From Prauserella isguenensis (GTDB lineage Bacteria > Actinomycetota > Actinomycetes > Mycobacteriales > Pseudonocardiaceae): a DNA stretch of 64,000 nt. The stretch lies in contig NZ_JACHWU010000004.1 in assembly GCF_014191605.1 (NCBI RefSeq), positions 372,001 to 436,000 of the forward strand, given 5' to 3'. The notes under the pieces are model-generated. The model was not told where the DNA came from and searched no databases. It saw nothing but the letters and a program-made list of their open reading frames with translations. The position numbers and the translations under genes are program-made. Positions 36,805 to 45,952 of the stretch are shown here, piece by piece (the stretch's first letter is position 1; each line of letters starts with the position of its first letter).

Positions 36805-38094
36805 TCAGCGGGTGACGGGCAGGCCGAGTGCGGTCGAACCGATGATGTCGCGCTGGATCTCGTTGGTGCCGCCGCCGAAAGTGAGGATCAGTGCCGACCG
36901 GTGTGCCCGTTCGATGCGTCCCTGCAGCAGCGCACCCGGTGAGCCCTCGCGGACGAGCCCACCCGCACCGAGGACCTCGAGCAGCAGCCGATAGGCGTCC
37001 GTGGCCAGCTCCGTGCCGAACACCTTGGTCGCCGAGGCGTCCGCGGGCGCGACCGCGCCGGTGTCGGCAGTGGAGGCGATCTTCCAGTTGCGGAGCTTGA
37101 GATAGTCGGCGTGGGCGTGCACCCGCGCCAGGTGCGTGCGCACCCAGGCCTGGTCGATGACGCGGCTGCCGTCGGCGCGCTTGCTCTCGCGCGCCCACGT
37201 CAGCACCTCGGACAGTGCCGCCAGCAGCGGCGCCGCGGAGGTGAGCGCGACCCGTTCGTGGTTGAGCTGGTTGGTGATCAGCGGCCAGCCCGCGTTCTCC
37301 TCGGCGATCCGCGCGGAGACGGGCACCCTCACGTCCGAGTAGTAGGTCGCGCTCGTGCCCGGGCCCGCGACGGTGTGGACCTTCGTCCACGAGAACCCCT
37401 CCGCCGAGGTCGGCACCGTGAACACGCTGATCCCCTTGTGGCGTTTCGCATCCGGATCGGTTCGCGCGGCCAGCCACACGTAGTCGGCGTACTCGATGAG
37501 ACTGGTCCACATCTTCTGGCCGTTGACGACGTACTCGTCACCGTCCCGGACCGCCCGCGTGCGCAGCGCGGCCAGGTCGGTGCCCGCGTCGGGCTCGGAA
37601 TAGCCGATGGCGAAGTGGAGCCGACCGCCCGCGATCCGCGGCAGGAAGTACTCCTTCTGCTCGGGCGTGCCGAACCGCATGATGGTCGGGCCGATGGTGT
37701 TGATCGTCAGGAACGGCACCGGCACACCCGCCCTCGCGGCCTCGTCGGTGAAGATCAGCTGGTCCAGCATCGACCGGGCCTGCCCGCCGTACTCCTCCGG
37801 CCAGCCGAGCGCCAGCCAGCCGTCCTCGCCGAGCCTGCGCACGATCTCCTTGTACGCGCCGCCGTCGCCGTACTCTCCCCCGCCGGCTACGCCCCCACTG
37901 GCGGGGGGACCCCCATTCCCGCCGGCTACGCCCCCACTGGCGGGGGGACCCCCATTCCCGCCGGCTACGCCCTCATTGGCGGCGTCACGGTCGGTGCGGA
38001 GCCCGTCACGCAGCTCCGGCGTCATCAGCGTGGCGAAGTACGCGCGCAGCTCCTCGCGGAGCCGTTCGTGCTCCGGTGCGTACGCGATCCGCAT
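36805..38094 (-). CDS. Acyl-CoA dehydrogenase, FadE26-like, with in-frame repeat insertion
   Basis: 429 residues aligning from memory with mycobacterial FadE26: MRIAYAPEHERLREELRAYF, GWLALGWPEEYGGQARSMLD, YSEPDAGTDLAALRTRA, NHERVALTS and FGGGTNEIQRDIIG. It is the FAD-binding partner of the FadE27-like protein and desaturates side-chain acyl-CoAs. Unusual: residues about 37-75, between LRTDRD and GEYGDG, are a repeat (ANEGVAGGN, GGPPASGGVAGG twice) encoded by the same dispersed element found in valS; FadE26 runs straight across this point. It is first gene of the fadE26-fadE27-fadD17 unit, behind a perfect KstR-type box at 38213-38226. Confidence 0.92.
   Translation of the reverse strand: MRIAYAPEHERLREELRAYFATLMTPELRDGLRTDRDAANEGVAGGNGGPPASGGVAGGNGGPPASGGVAGGGEYGDGGAYKEIVRRLGEDGWLALGWPEEYGGQARSMLDQLIFTDEAARAGVPVPFLTINTIGPTIMRFGTPEQKEYFLPRIAGGRLHFAIGYSEPDAGTDLAALRTRAVRDGDEYVVNGQKMWTSLIEYADYVWLAARTDPDAKRHKGISVFTVPTSAEGFSWTKVHTVAGPGTSATYYSDVRVPVSARIAEENAGWPLITNQLNHERVALTSAAPLLAALSEVLTWARESKRADGSRVIDQAWVRTHLARVHAHADYLKLRNWKIASTADTGAVAPADASATKVFGTELATDAYRLLLEVLGAGGLVREGSPGALLQGRIERAHRSALILTFGGGTNEIQRDIIGSTALGLPVTR
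37875..37980 (-). repeat. Dispersed element, tandemly extended, inside the fadE26-like gene
   Basis: A 43-bp unit (37875-37917) homologous to that in valS is followed by a 39-bp copy (37918-37956) and a 24-bp partial copy (37957-37980). The 39-bp period equals 13 residues and keeps the frame. On the coding strand CCAATGAGGGCGTAGCCGG is identical to valS 6849-6867. Confidence 0.9.
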
Positions 38095-38212
38095 CCGATC
38101 CTCCTGTGGGCCGTTGGACGTAGTGAGGACCCGGTCGCCCCACCGGCCCGCGCGGTCGGGTCTTCGCCGACCCGGGCCCGGTCCCAGCGCCGATCCCTGT
38201 CGGCATCGAGTG

Positions 38213-38226
38213 TAGAACAGGTTCTA
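38213..38226. promoter_or_regulatory. KstR-type operator 1
   Basis: TAGAACAGGTTCTA is a full match to the published KstR motif TNNAACNNGTTNNA, with both TAGAAC/GTTCTA half-sites perfect. It lies 119 bases before the fadE26-like start. Confidence 0.8.
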
Positions 38227-38347
38227 TTTGCGCGAACAGTCCCGACCCGGACGGACCTCAGGACTGTCGACGTTGTTCCCGCTCAGCGGTTCGACATGAC
38301 GGCCGTGAGCCGCGCAGGCACCCGGGACGGTGACCCTTGCGGAGAAT

Positions 38348-38361
38348 GAGAACAAATTCTA
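38348..38361. promoter_or_regulatory. KstR-type operator 2 (degenerate)
   Basis: GAGAACAAATTCTA matches one AGAAC and one TTCTA half-site but breaks the GTT core by one base. It lies about 90 bases before the alcohol dehydrogenase start, facing the long mce operon. Confidence 0.55.
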
Positions 38362-38449
38362 TTGTCGGGTCCCGATGTGAGCCGTGGTGAGCCAGCACAC
38401 ACCCCCGGCCGCGTCGCACACCGAGCAGGCTTCAACGAGGAGGCAGTAC

Positions 38450-39538
38450 GTGAGAGCGGCCGTTCTGCACGAGATCGGGACCGACAAGCTCGACCTGCGC
38501 GACGACGTCACGGTCGTCGGCCCGGGCCCCGGCGAGGTGCGCGTACGCGTGCGTGCCTCGGGTATCTGCCACAGCGACCTGTCCGCGATGACCGGAACGC
38601 TGCCCGCGATGGCGCCTGGCGTCGTCGGGCACGAGGGGGCGGGCGAGGTCGTGGCTGTCGGCGACGGCGTGGAGCACCTGCAGCCCGGCGACCACGTCAC
38701 GATGTCGTTCGTACCGCCGTGCGGGCACTGCCCGGACTGCGTGCGCGGCGAACTGAACCTGTGCGCCGTGCACGTCGTCGAGGCGTTCACCACCGCCCGG
38801 TTCCGCATCGGCGAACAGCAGCTGTTCGGCTTCTCCGGCCTCGGAACGTTCGCCGAGGAACTCGTCGTTCCCGCGCCCGCCGCGGTGAAAGTCGACCCCG
38901 ACGTGCCGTTCGAGACCGCCGCGCTGATCGCGTGTGGCGTGCTGACCGGGGTCGGCGCGGTGCTCAACACCGCGAAGGTCGAACCCGGGTCGACGGCGAT
39001 CGTGTACGGCTGCGGCGGTGTCGGCATCTCGGTCATCCAGGGGCTGCGGATCGCGGGTGCCACCACGATCGTCGCCGTCGACCCGGTCACGGCCAAGCAC
39101 GACGTCGCCAAGCGGTTCGGTGCGACCCACGCCGTGACGCCGGACCAGGTGGAGGAGACCAAACACGCGCTGACGGCCTCGCAGGGGTTCGACCACGCCT
39201 TCGACGTCGTCGGCGCGCCGGCGACGATCCGCTCCGGTTGGGACCACGCGCGCCGCGGCGGGTCCGTCGTCGTGGTCGGCGCGGGCAAGGCCGATGCGAT
39301 GGTCGAGTTCAGCGCGCAGGAGTTGTTCCTGCACGACAAGAAGATCCTCGGCTCGCTCTACGGCTCCGCGCACGTCGAACGGGACACGGCGGCGATGCTC
39401 CGCTTCTGGCGCGCGGGGATGCTCGACCTCGACGGCATGATCAGCCGCCGTATCGGATTCGACGACCTCAACACCGGACTCGACACATTGCGGGCCGGCA
39501 GCGGCGACGTGATCCGCCAGGTGGTGACCTTCGGGTGA
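38450..39538 (+). CDS. Zinc-dependent alcohol dehydrogenase
   Basis: 362 residues from GTG 38450 (GAGGAGG six bases upstream). It is a medium-chain dehydrogenase with catalytic-zinc Cys in GICHSDLSAM and His/Glu in GHEGAGEVV (about residues 60-68), structural-zinc Cys in CGHCPDCVRGELNLC (about 86-100), and the NAD site YGCGGVGISVIQG. It oxidises an alcohol to an aldehyde. First gene of the operon that continues to the Mce genes, it may oxidise a side-chain alcohol of a sterol, passing product to the aldehyde dehydrogenase two genes on. Confidence 0.9.
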   Translation: MRAAVLHEIGTDKLDLRDDVTVVGPGPGEVRVRVRASGICHSDLSAMTGTLPAMAPGVVGHEGAGEVVAVGDGVEHLQPGDHVTMSFVPPCGHCPDCVRGELNLCAVHVVEAFTTARFRIGEQQLFGFSGLGTFAEELVVPAPAAVKVDPDVPFETAALIACGVLTGVGAVLNTAKVEPGSTAIVYGCGGVGISVIQGLRIAGATTIVAVDPVTAKHDVAKRFGATHAVTPDQVEETKHALTASQGFDHAFDVVGAPATIRSGWDHARRGGSVVVVGAGKADAMVEFSAQELFLHDKKILGSLYGSAHVERDTAAMLRFWRAGMLDLDGMISRRIGFDDLNTGLDTLRAGSGDVIRQVVTFG

Positions 39539-40476
39539 GTGTTCCGGCAGGCGAACCGGCCGACGCGGTGCTCGACGGCCGGGTCGCGATCGTCACCGGC
39601 GCGGGTGCGGGACTGGGCCGCGCCGAAGCGCTCGAACTCGCCGAGCAGGGCGCCGCCGTCGTCGTCAACGACCTCACCGACGCCGCCGCCCGTGCCACGG
39701 CCGCCGCCGTCGAGGAGGTCGGCGGCAAGGCGCTGGCCGTGGCCGGAGACGTCGGCGAGCGTGCCACGGCCGACGCGCTGCTCGCCGCGGCGTCCGACCA
39801 CTTCGGCCGCCTCGACGTCGTGGTCAACAACGCGGGCCTGGTGCGCGACAAGATGCTGTTCAACCTCACCGACGACGACTGGGACACCGTGGTCCGGGTG
39901 CACCTGCGAGGGCATTTCCTGCTGTGCCGCGGCGCGTTGCAGTACTGGCGGTCGGTGTCCAAGGCCGGCGGCGGCCCGGCGTACGGCCGGATCGTCAACA
40001 CCGCCTCCGAGGCCTTCCTGTCGGGTCCGGCCGGGCAGGGGAACTACGGTGCCGCGAAGGCGGGCATCACGGCGCTGACGGTGTCGACCGCGCGGGCCGG
40101 TGCCGGCTACGGCGTCCGCGCCAACGCGATCTGCCCGCGCGCCCGGACGGCCATGACGGCAGGCACGTTCGGTGCCGAGGCACCGGACGGCGACGACCCG
40201 CTGTCGACCGGTCACGTCGCCCCGTTCGTGGCCTACCTCGGATCACCGGGAGCCGACCGCATCAACGGCCAGGTGTTCGTCGTGCACGGGGGGCACGTGG
40301 CACTGCTGGCCCCGCCGTCGATCGAACAGGACTTCGTCACCGCAGGCGAGGCCTGGACGGTTGGTGAACTCGCCGGCCGCATCGGCGGCCACTTCGACGA
40401 CCGCGACCCCGCACGCATGTTCTCCGCGACCGACGTGCTGGAACTGGGACAACCGGGACAGGAGACGCGCCCATGA
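39535..40476 (+). CDS. Short-chain dehydrogenase, Hsd4A-like
   Basis: 313 residues from GTG 39535, overlapping the previous stop as GTGA. Cofactor loop TGAGAGLG, NNAG, catalytic Ser in TASEAFLSG and YxxxK in NYGAAK are present, with a C-terminal extension (FVVHGGHVALLAPPSIEQDF ...) typical of the 17-beta-hydroxysteroid dehydrogenase/3-hydroxyacyl-CoA dehydrogenase type. Mycobacterial Rv3502c (hsd4A, 317 residues) sits directly before yrbE4A, so length and position fit. It probably oxidises a 3-hydroxyacyl-CoA in side-chain removal or a 17-hydroxysteroid. Confidence 0.85.
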   Translation: MSVPAGEPADAVLDGRVAIVTGAGAGLGRAEALELAEQGAAVVVNDLTDAAARATAAAVEEVGGKALAVAGDVGERATADALLAAASDHFGRLDVVVNNAGLVRDKMLFNLTDDDWDTVVRVHLRGHFLLCRGALQYWRSVSKAGGGPAYGRIVNTASEAFLSGPAGQGNYGAAKAGITALTVSTARAGAGYGVRANAICPRARTAMTAGTFGAEAPDGDDPLSTGHVAPFVAYLGSPGADRINGQVFVVHGGHVALLAPPSIEQDFVTAGEAWTVGELAGRIGGHFDDRDPARMFSATDVLELGQPGQETRP

Positions 40477-41987
40477 CGCTGACCATGCAACCGCACCGCG
40501 AGACGGTGGGACTCAAACCGGGCCTGCTCTACATCGACGGCGAATGGGGAGGTGCCACCGACGGCGCCACCTGGACGCACCGGCACCCCGCCACCGGTGA
40601 GGACATCGGTGAACTCGCCGTCGCCTCGGCGTCCGATGTGGACGCCGCAGTCGCCGCGGCACGCAGGCGGTTCGACTCCGGCGAGTGGTCGAACACCCGC
40701 GCGCAGGAACGCATCGGTGTGCTGCGCCGGTGCGGGGCGCTGCTGCGTGAGCACGCCGAGGAGCTCCGCGGACTGCAGGCCTTGGACAACTCCGTACCCG
40801 TCGGCTTCGGCGCGGGCGTCTACGCCGTGTCGGTCGAGGTCGCCGCAGACGTGTTCGACCACCACGCCGGCTGGGTCGACAAGCTCGGCGGCGAGACACT
40901 CACGCCGTATCAGGGCGGTGACCACCTGGCGATGACGTTCCGCGAGCCGATCGGTGTCGTCGCGGCGATTCTTCCGTGGAACGCCCCGTTCCTCTTGTTC
41001 GCGCAGAAGGTGGCGCCCGCGCTCGCGACCGGCTGCACCGTGGTGCTCAAACCGTCCGAGTACTGCACGTTCACGGTGCTGCGGATGGTGGAGCTGCTCG
41101 AGCAGGCCGGTGTGCCCGCCGGGGTGCTCAACGTCGTGACCGGCCCCGGCGACCCGACCGGCGAGCGGCTCATCACCCACCCCGACGTCGACAAGGTCAG
41201 CTTCACCGGCTCGCGCGGCGTGGGTGGCCGGATCGTCGAGGCGTCCGCGGCGACGATGAAACGCGTCTCGCTCGAACTCGGCGGAAAGAGCCCGGCGATC
41301 GTCTTCGACGACGCCGCGGACGTCGGCCTCGCGGCGGCGACGACGATCGGCGCCGTGACCCTCGGCCTGTCCGGCCAGGCGTGTGTCGCGAACACCCGTG
41401 CGCTGGTGCACCGCGACGTCTACGACGAATTCATCGCCGCGGCCGAGGGCATGGCGGGCATGGTCAGCTACGGCGACCCGTTCGACCCCGGCGTGATGTC
41501 GGCGCCGCTGATCAACGGCACGCAGCTCGACCGCGTGCTCGGCTACATCGAGCGGGGCAAGGCGGACGGAGCTCGGCTCGTGACCGGTGGGGAGCGGCTC
41601 GACGGCGACTACGCGAACGGCAACTTCGTCGCACCGACGATCTTCGCCGACGTCGACAACGCGTCCACGCTCGCGCAGGAGGAGGTCTTCGGCCCCGTCC
41701 TGGCGGTGATCCCGTTCGACGACGAGGACGAGGCAGTCGCGATGGCCAACGACACCGAGTACGGCCTGGGTGCGAGCGTGTTCAGTGCGAACGCCCAGCG
41801 CACGTTCCGCGTGGCCCGCAAGGTGCGCGCGGGAACCGTGTGCGTCAACGGGTTCCAGATCGAACCGCACCTGCCGTTCGGCGGCTTCAAGCAGTCCGGC
41901 CTGGGCAGGGAGGGTGGCAAGTCCGCCATCGAGTCGTTCACCGAGCTCAAGACCGTGCTGATGCCCCTCGGCGACGAGATGATGTGA
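40473..41987 (+). CDS. Aldehyde dehydrogenase
   Basis: 504-residue NAD(P)-dependent aldehyde dehydrogenase. It shows PWNAPFLLFAQKVAPAL, KPSEYCTFTVLR, the glutamate motif LELGGKSPAIV (about residues 268-278), the catalytic Cys in LSGQACVANTR (about 302) and GFQIEPHLPFGGFKQSGLG. It overlaps the SDR before it (ATGA) and the SDR after it (GTGA). Beside an alcohol dehydrogenase it plausibly converts a sterol side-chain aldehyde to the acid that a FadD ligase activates; the substrate is inferred. Confidence 0.92.
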   Translation: MTLTMQPHRETVGLKPGLLYIDGEWGGATDGATWTHRHPATGEDIGELAVASASDVDAAVAAARRRFDSGEWSNTRAQERIGVLRRCGALLREHAEELRGLQALDNSVPVGFGAGVYAVSVEVAADVFDHHAGWVDKLGGETLTPYQGGDHLAMTFREPIGVVAAILPWNAPFLLFAQKVAPALATGCTVVLKPSEYCTFTVLRMVELLEQAGVPAGVLNVVTGPGDPTGERLITHPDVDKVSFTGSRGVGGRIVEASAATMKRVSLELGGKSPAIVFDDAADVGLAAATTIGAVTLGLSGQACVANTRALVHRDVYDEFIAAAEGMAGMVSYGDPFDPGVMSAPLINGTQLDRVLGYIERGKADGARLVTGGERLDGDYANGNFVAPTIFADVDNASTLAQEEVFGPVLAVIPFDDEDEAVAMANDTEYGLGASVFSANAQRTFRVARKVRAGTVCVNGFQIEPHLPFGGFKQSGLGREGGKSAIESFTELKTVLMPLGDEMM

Positions 41988-42796
41988 GCGCGCCGATGAC
42001 GACGACTCCCGACATGCTCAGCGGTGGTGCGCGACTCGCCGGCAAGGTCGCGCTGGTCACGGGTGCGGCGGGCGGCCAGGGCGCGGCGTTCGCGCGCAGG
42101 CTCGTCGCCGAGGGCGCGCGAGTGCTGGTCACCGACGTCGAAGACGCCGACGGCAAGGAGGTCGCGGCCGGTCTGTGCGCCGAACGCGACGGTACGGCCG
42201 CCTACCAGCGGCTCGACGTGTCGTCCGAAGAGGACTGGACCTCCGCGGTCGAACGCGTCACCGAGGAGTTCGGCCCGCCGACCGTGCTGGTCAACAACGC
42301 CGGCCTGCTGCACTTCTCGGAGCTGGAACACACCGCGTTGGCCGACTACGAGCGGATCCTGCGGGTGAACCAGATCGGTACGTTCCTCGGCATGCGCGCG
42401 GTCGTGGCACCCATGACGGCGGCCGGCGGTGGTTCGATCATCAACCTGTCGTCCGTCGAAGGGCTCGCAGGCATGCCGTACGTCGCGGCCTACACGGCCA
42501 CGAAGTTCGCCATCCGCGGCATGACGAAGGTGGCGGCCCTGGAACTCGGCGCCAAAGGCATTCGTGTCAACTCCGTGCACCCGGGCATGATCGACACTGC
42601 CATGATCCGCAGGTTCACGGGCGCGGACACCGACCTGTCCCCGGTGGGCGCGAAGGTCGCGCTCGGCCGGGTCGGCAGACCCGAGGAGATCGCAGGCCTC
42701 GTCGCATTCCTGGCCAGCGACGACAGCTCGTACAGCACCGGGGCCGAGTTCGTCGCCGACGGCGGTGCGACCGCGACCCACGCGCTGAAGGTGTGA
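41984..42796 (+). CDS. Short-chain dehydrogenase, 3-alpha/20-beta-hydroxysteroid dehydrogenase-like
   Basis: 270 residues from GTG 41984, which overlaps the aldehyde dehydrogenase stop; ATG 41996 is the alternative. Classical SDR signatures: TGAAGGQG, VNNAGLLHFSEL, INLSSVEGLAG and YTATKFAIRG (YxxxK), ending GAEFVADGGATATH. The best-known relatives in this context are FabG3-type 3-alpha(20-beta)-hydroxysteroid dehydrogenases. Two SDRs, an alcohol and an aldehyde dehydrogenase in one operon suggest stepwise oxidation of an imported sterol or terpenoid. Confidence 0.87.
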   Translation: MSAPMTTTPDMLSGGARLAGKVALVTGAAGGQGAAFARRLVAEGARVLVTDVEDADGKEVAAGLCAERDGTAAYQRLDVSSEEDWTSAVERVTEEFGPPTVLVNNAGLLHFSELEHTALADYERILRVNQIGTFLGMRAVVAPMTAAGGGSIINLSSVEGLAGMPYVAAYTATKFAIRGMTKVAALELGAKGIRVNSVHPGMIDTAMIRRFTGADTDLSPVGAKVALGRVGRPEEIAGLVAFLASDDSSYSTGAEFVADGGATATHALKV

Positions 42797-42838
42797 CGAC
42801 CGGGCCGGACCGGCCGGCAGGCGAACGCAGGAGGTGTG

Positions 42839-43627
42839 ATGACCGCACGGACGGGTTCCATCCCGGGCACCGCCGCGTTCGCCCAGGTCGGCCGGCTCAC
42901 GACGCTGTCGTGGCAGGTGCTCGTCGCGACCCCGCGGCGGCCGTTCCAGTGGCGCGAGTGGATCCAGCAGTGCTGGTTCTTCGCCAGCGTCACGATCCTG
43001 CCGACCGCGCTGGTCGCGATCCCGTTCGGTGCGGTCATCGCGTTGCAGCTGGGATCGCTCACGCAGCAGATCGGCGCGCAGTCGTTCACCGGTGCGGCCA
43101 GCGCGCTGGCGATCGTGCAACAGGCCAGTCCGCTGATCACGGCGCTGCTCGTCGCGGGTGCGGGCGGCAGCGCCGTGTGCGCCGACATCGGCGCCCGCAA
43201 GATCCGCGAGGAGATCGATGCGATGGAGGTGCTCGGGGTCGACCCGATCCAGCGCCTCATCGTGCCGCGGGTGCTCGCGGCGATCGTGGTGTCCGTCCTG
43301 CTCAACGGCCTGGTCAGCGTCGTCGGCGTGCTCGGCGGTTACTTCTTCAACGTCGTCATGCAGGGCGGCACCCCGGGCGCGTACTTGGCCAGCTTCAACG
43401 CCCTCGCGCAGTTGCCGGACCTGTGGATCAGCGAGATCAAGGCCGTGATCTACGGGTTCTTCGCGGGCGTGGTCGCCGCGTTCCGGGGACTCAACCCGGC
43501 CGGTGGGCCGAAGGGTGTCGGTGACGCGGTGAACCAGGCGGTCGTGATCACATTCCTGCTGTTGTTCCTCATCAACGTGGTGCTCACCGCCGTGTACCTG
43601 CAGATCGTTCCGCCGAAGGCGTTGTGA
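42839..43627 (+). CDS. yrbE4A: Mce4 permease YrbE4A
   Basis: 262 residues, ATG 42839 behind AGGAGG. MlaE-type permease with about five to six membrane helices and the coupling motif EEIDAMEVLGVDPIQRLIVPR (about residues 120-140). With YrbE4B it forms the inner-membrane channel of the Mce importer driven by the MceG/Mkl ATPase, which is encoded elsewhere. Order and neighbours match the Mce4 sterol importer. Confidence 0.95.
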   Translation: MTARTGSIPGTAAFAQVGRLTTLSWQVLVATPRRPFQWREWIQQCWFFASVTILPTALVAIPFGAVIALQLGSLTQQIGAQSFTGAASALAIVQQASPLITALLVAGAGGSAVCADIGARKIREEIDAMEVLGVDPIQRLIVPRVLAAIVVSVLLNGLVSVVGVLGGYFFNVVMQGGTPGAYLASFNALAQLPDLWISEIKAVIYGFFAGVVAAFRGLNPAGGPKGVGDAVNQAVVITFLLLFLINVVLTAVYLQIVPPKAL

Positions 43628-43631
43628 CGCC

Positions 43632-44531
43632 ATGACCGCGACCCAGGACCGAGACGCCGCGTCCGCGCCACGACCGGAGCCGCCGCGACGCGACCCCCGC
43701 GCCGACGAACGGGTACTGGAGGCCATCGCGCGGCCGGGCGCCATGTTCGAGGGTCTCGGCGAACAGCTGCTGTTCTACCTCAAGGTGCTGGCCTGGGTGC
43801 CGCGCACGGTCCGCCGGTACAGCAAGGAGACGCTGCGGCTGCTCACGGAGGTGTGTTTCGGCACCGGCGGACTCGCCGTCATCGGCGGCACCCTCGGCGT
43901 GATGGTCGGCATGACGCTGTTCACCGGTCTCATCGTCGGCATCCAGGGTTACGCGGCGCTCGAACAGCTCGGCACCGCGGCGCTGACGGGCTTCATCTCG
44001 GCCTACTTCAACACCCGCGAGGTGGCGCCGCTCGCCGCCGGTCTGGCCCTGTCGTCCACCGTCGGCTGCGGCTTCACCGCCCAACTCGGCGCAATGCGGA
44101 TCTCCGAGGAGATCGACGCCATGGAGGTCATGGGCATCCCGAGCCTGCCGTACCTGGTCACGACCCGGGTCATCGCCGGTGTCCTGGCGGTGATCCCGCT
44201 GTACGCGGTGGGGCTGTTGTCGTCCTATCTGGCCTCCCGTCAGGTGACGATCTGGATGTACGGCCAGTCAGCGGGAACGTACGACCACTACTTCCACCTG
44301 TTCCTCCCGCCGGAGGACGTGCTGTGGTCGTTCCTCAAGGTGATCATCTTCAGCACCATCGTGATCATGTCGCACTGCTTCTACGGCTACTACGCGCGCG
44401 GCGGCCCTGCGGGCGTGGGAGTGGCCGTGGGCCGGGCGGTGCGGACGTCGATCGTGCTGGTCGCGGTGCTGGACTTCTTCCTCAGCCTCGCGATCTGGGG
44501 TGCGACGACGACGGTGAGGTTGTCCGGATGA
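43632..44531 (+). CDS. yrbE4B: Mce4 permease YrbE4B
   Basis: 299 residues with a cytosolic N-terminal extension (about 60 residues, Pro/Arg-rich) and an MlaE permease domain. The coupling motif is EEIDAMEVMGIPSLPYLVTTR (about residues 158-178). It pairs with YrbE4A, four bases upstream. The stop overlaps the mce4A start (ATGA), so translation is coupled. Confidence 0.95.
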   Translation: MTATQDRDAASAPRPEPPRRDPRADERVLEAIARPGAMFEGLGEQLLFYLKVLAWVPRTVRRYSKETLRLLTEVCFGTGGLAVIGGTLGVMVGMTLFTGLIVGIQGYAALEQLGTAALTGFISAYFNTREVAPLAAGLALSSTVGCGFTAQLGAMRISEEIDAMEVMGIPSLPYLVTTRVIAGVLAVIPLYAVGLLSSYLASRQVTIWMYGQSAGTYDHYFHLFLPPEDVLWSFLKVIIFSTIVIMSHCFYGYYARGGPAGVGVAVGRAVRTSIVLVAVLDFFLSLAIWGATTTVRLSG

Positions 44532-45952
44532 GTACACGCAGGGCGGTGGTGCGCAGGCTCGGGCTGCAGGTGCTCGGGCTGGTCTTCCTCGTCGTCGCCG
44601 CGCTGTTCATCGCCACGACGATCGCGATCTACAACAAGGCGTTCTCCGACGCTGTCTCCGTGCGCCTCGAGACCTCCACCGCGGGTAACCAGCTGCGCAA
44701 GGGCGCCGACGTCAAGATCCGCGGGATGCGTGTCGGCGAGGTGCGGTCGGTGTCGACCGACGGTGAGAAGGCGATCCTCGAACTGGCCATCGAGCGCGAC
44801 CGGATCGGGGCCGTTCCCTCCGGAGTGTCGGCGCGACTGCTGCCGAAGACGTTGTTCGGCGAACGCTACGTGGCACTCCAGCCGCCCGACCGGTCCGAAC
44901 GCGACGGTGAGGTCACGCCGTTGGCGGCGGGCGACGTCATCACGCAGGACCGCAGTCGCTCTGCGGTCGAACTGGAGCAGGTCCTGTCCAATGTGCTCCC
45001 GCTGCTCCAGTCGGTGCAGCCGCAGAAGCTGTCCGGCACGCTCTCGTCGGTCTCCGACGCGCTCGAGGGGCGCGGCGAGCAGCTGGGGGACACGCTCGTG
45101 GGGCTGTCGAAGTACCTCAAGGACTTCAACCCGTCGCTGCCGGACCTCTCGCACGACATCACGGCGGCGGCCGACGTGGCCGACATCTACCGCGAGGCGG
45201 CTCCCGATTTCCTCGCCGCGATGCGGGATCTGACCACGACGACGCGCACGATCGTCGAGAAACGCGAGGGACTCGCCGGGGTGTACGAGAGCGTCTCCGG
45301 CGCGTCCGGCGACCTGACGCGGTTCCTCGCCGCCAACGAGCGCAACATCATCCGGCTCACGACGACGTCCCAGTCGACCCTCGACGTGCTCGCCAAGTAC
45401 GCGCCGCAGTACCCGTGCATGTTCCGGCAGTTCGCCGAGGCGGTGCCGAACGCCAAGGCCGCGTTCGGCCACGGCGACGACGAGATGAACCACGTCGTGA
45501 TCCGGATGCTGGCCGACAACCGCGGCAAGTACAAACCGGGCGTCGACGAACCGCGCTACGACGACAAGCGTGGCCCCCGGTGTTATCCGCAGATGGTTCC
45601 GCCGGAACGGTTCCCGCAGTACCCGCCGGAAGGGCCGCTCGAGGACGGGTCGACGCATCCGGCGCCGTCGAAGAACTCCGGCGGGCTGCCCGGCCCGGTG
45701 CTGGGCTACGACGTGCCGTTCCCCGCCGACGGCGACGACAAGGCCGCGCTGCAGGGGAACGAGAACCAGGCCTCGGGCGGCGGCGGGACGTCGCAGGGCC
45801 GGGTCTCCTCGCCCGCCAACTCGGCGGCCGAGCACCGGCTGATCGGGGTCTTGCAGTCGCCGCACACCGGGATCGCGCCGGACGAGCTCCCGGGCTGGGG
45901 CGGCGTGCTGCTCGGCCCGCTGTACCGCGGCGCGACCGTGGAGCTGCGATGA
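44528..45952 (+). CDS. mce4A: Mce family protein Mce4A
   Basis: 474 residues: an N-terminal signal-anchor helix (LGLQVLGLVFLVVAALFIATTIAIY), the MCE/MlaD domain (about residues 38-120, LRKGADVKIRGMRVGEVRSV), a helical coiled segment, and a long Pro/Gly-rich tail. MCE proteins assemble a periplasmic tube carrying lipids or sterols to the permease. It is first of six mce genes in canonical order. Its last codons form the first copy of a 17-bp tandem triplication. Confidence 0.93.
   Translation: MSTRRAVVRRLGLQVLGLVFLVVAALFIATTIAIYNKAFSDAVSVRLETSTAGNQLRKGADVKIRGMRVGEVRSVSTDGEKAILELAIERDRIGAVPSGVSARLLPKTLFGERYVALQPPDRSERDGEVTPLAAGDVITQDRSRSAVELEQVLSNVLPLLQSVQPQKLSGTLSSVSDALEGRGEQLGDTLVGLSKYLKDFNPSLPDLSHDITAAADVADIYREAAPDFLAAMRDLTTTTRTIVEKREGLAGVYESVSGASGDLTRFLAANERNIIRLTTTSQSTLDVLAKYAPQYPCMFRQFAEAVPNAKAAFGHGDDEMNHVVIRMLADNRGKYKPGVDEPRYDDKRGPRCYPQMVPPERFPQYPPEGPLEDGSTHPAPSKNSGGLPGPVLGYDVPFPADGDDKAALQGNENQASGGGGTSQGRVSSPANSAAEHRLIGVLQSPHTGIAPDELPGWGGVLLGPLYRGATVELR

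Larger units (their letters stand above)
38095..38449. other. Divergent fadE26 / alcohol dehydrogenase promoter region
   Basis: 355 bases without a gene. It contains two KstR-like palindromes (38213-38226 and 38348-38361) that fit one site for each divergent unit. Confidence 0.7.

Noticed and set aside
38362-39534. N-terminal extension of the Hsd4A-like SDR to 704 residues
   Set aside because: It is the shadow of the alcohol dehydrogenase gene; GTG 39535 overlaps that gene's stop in the operon's usual way.
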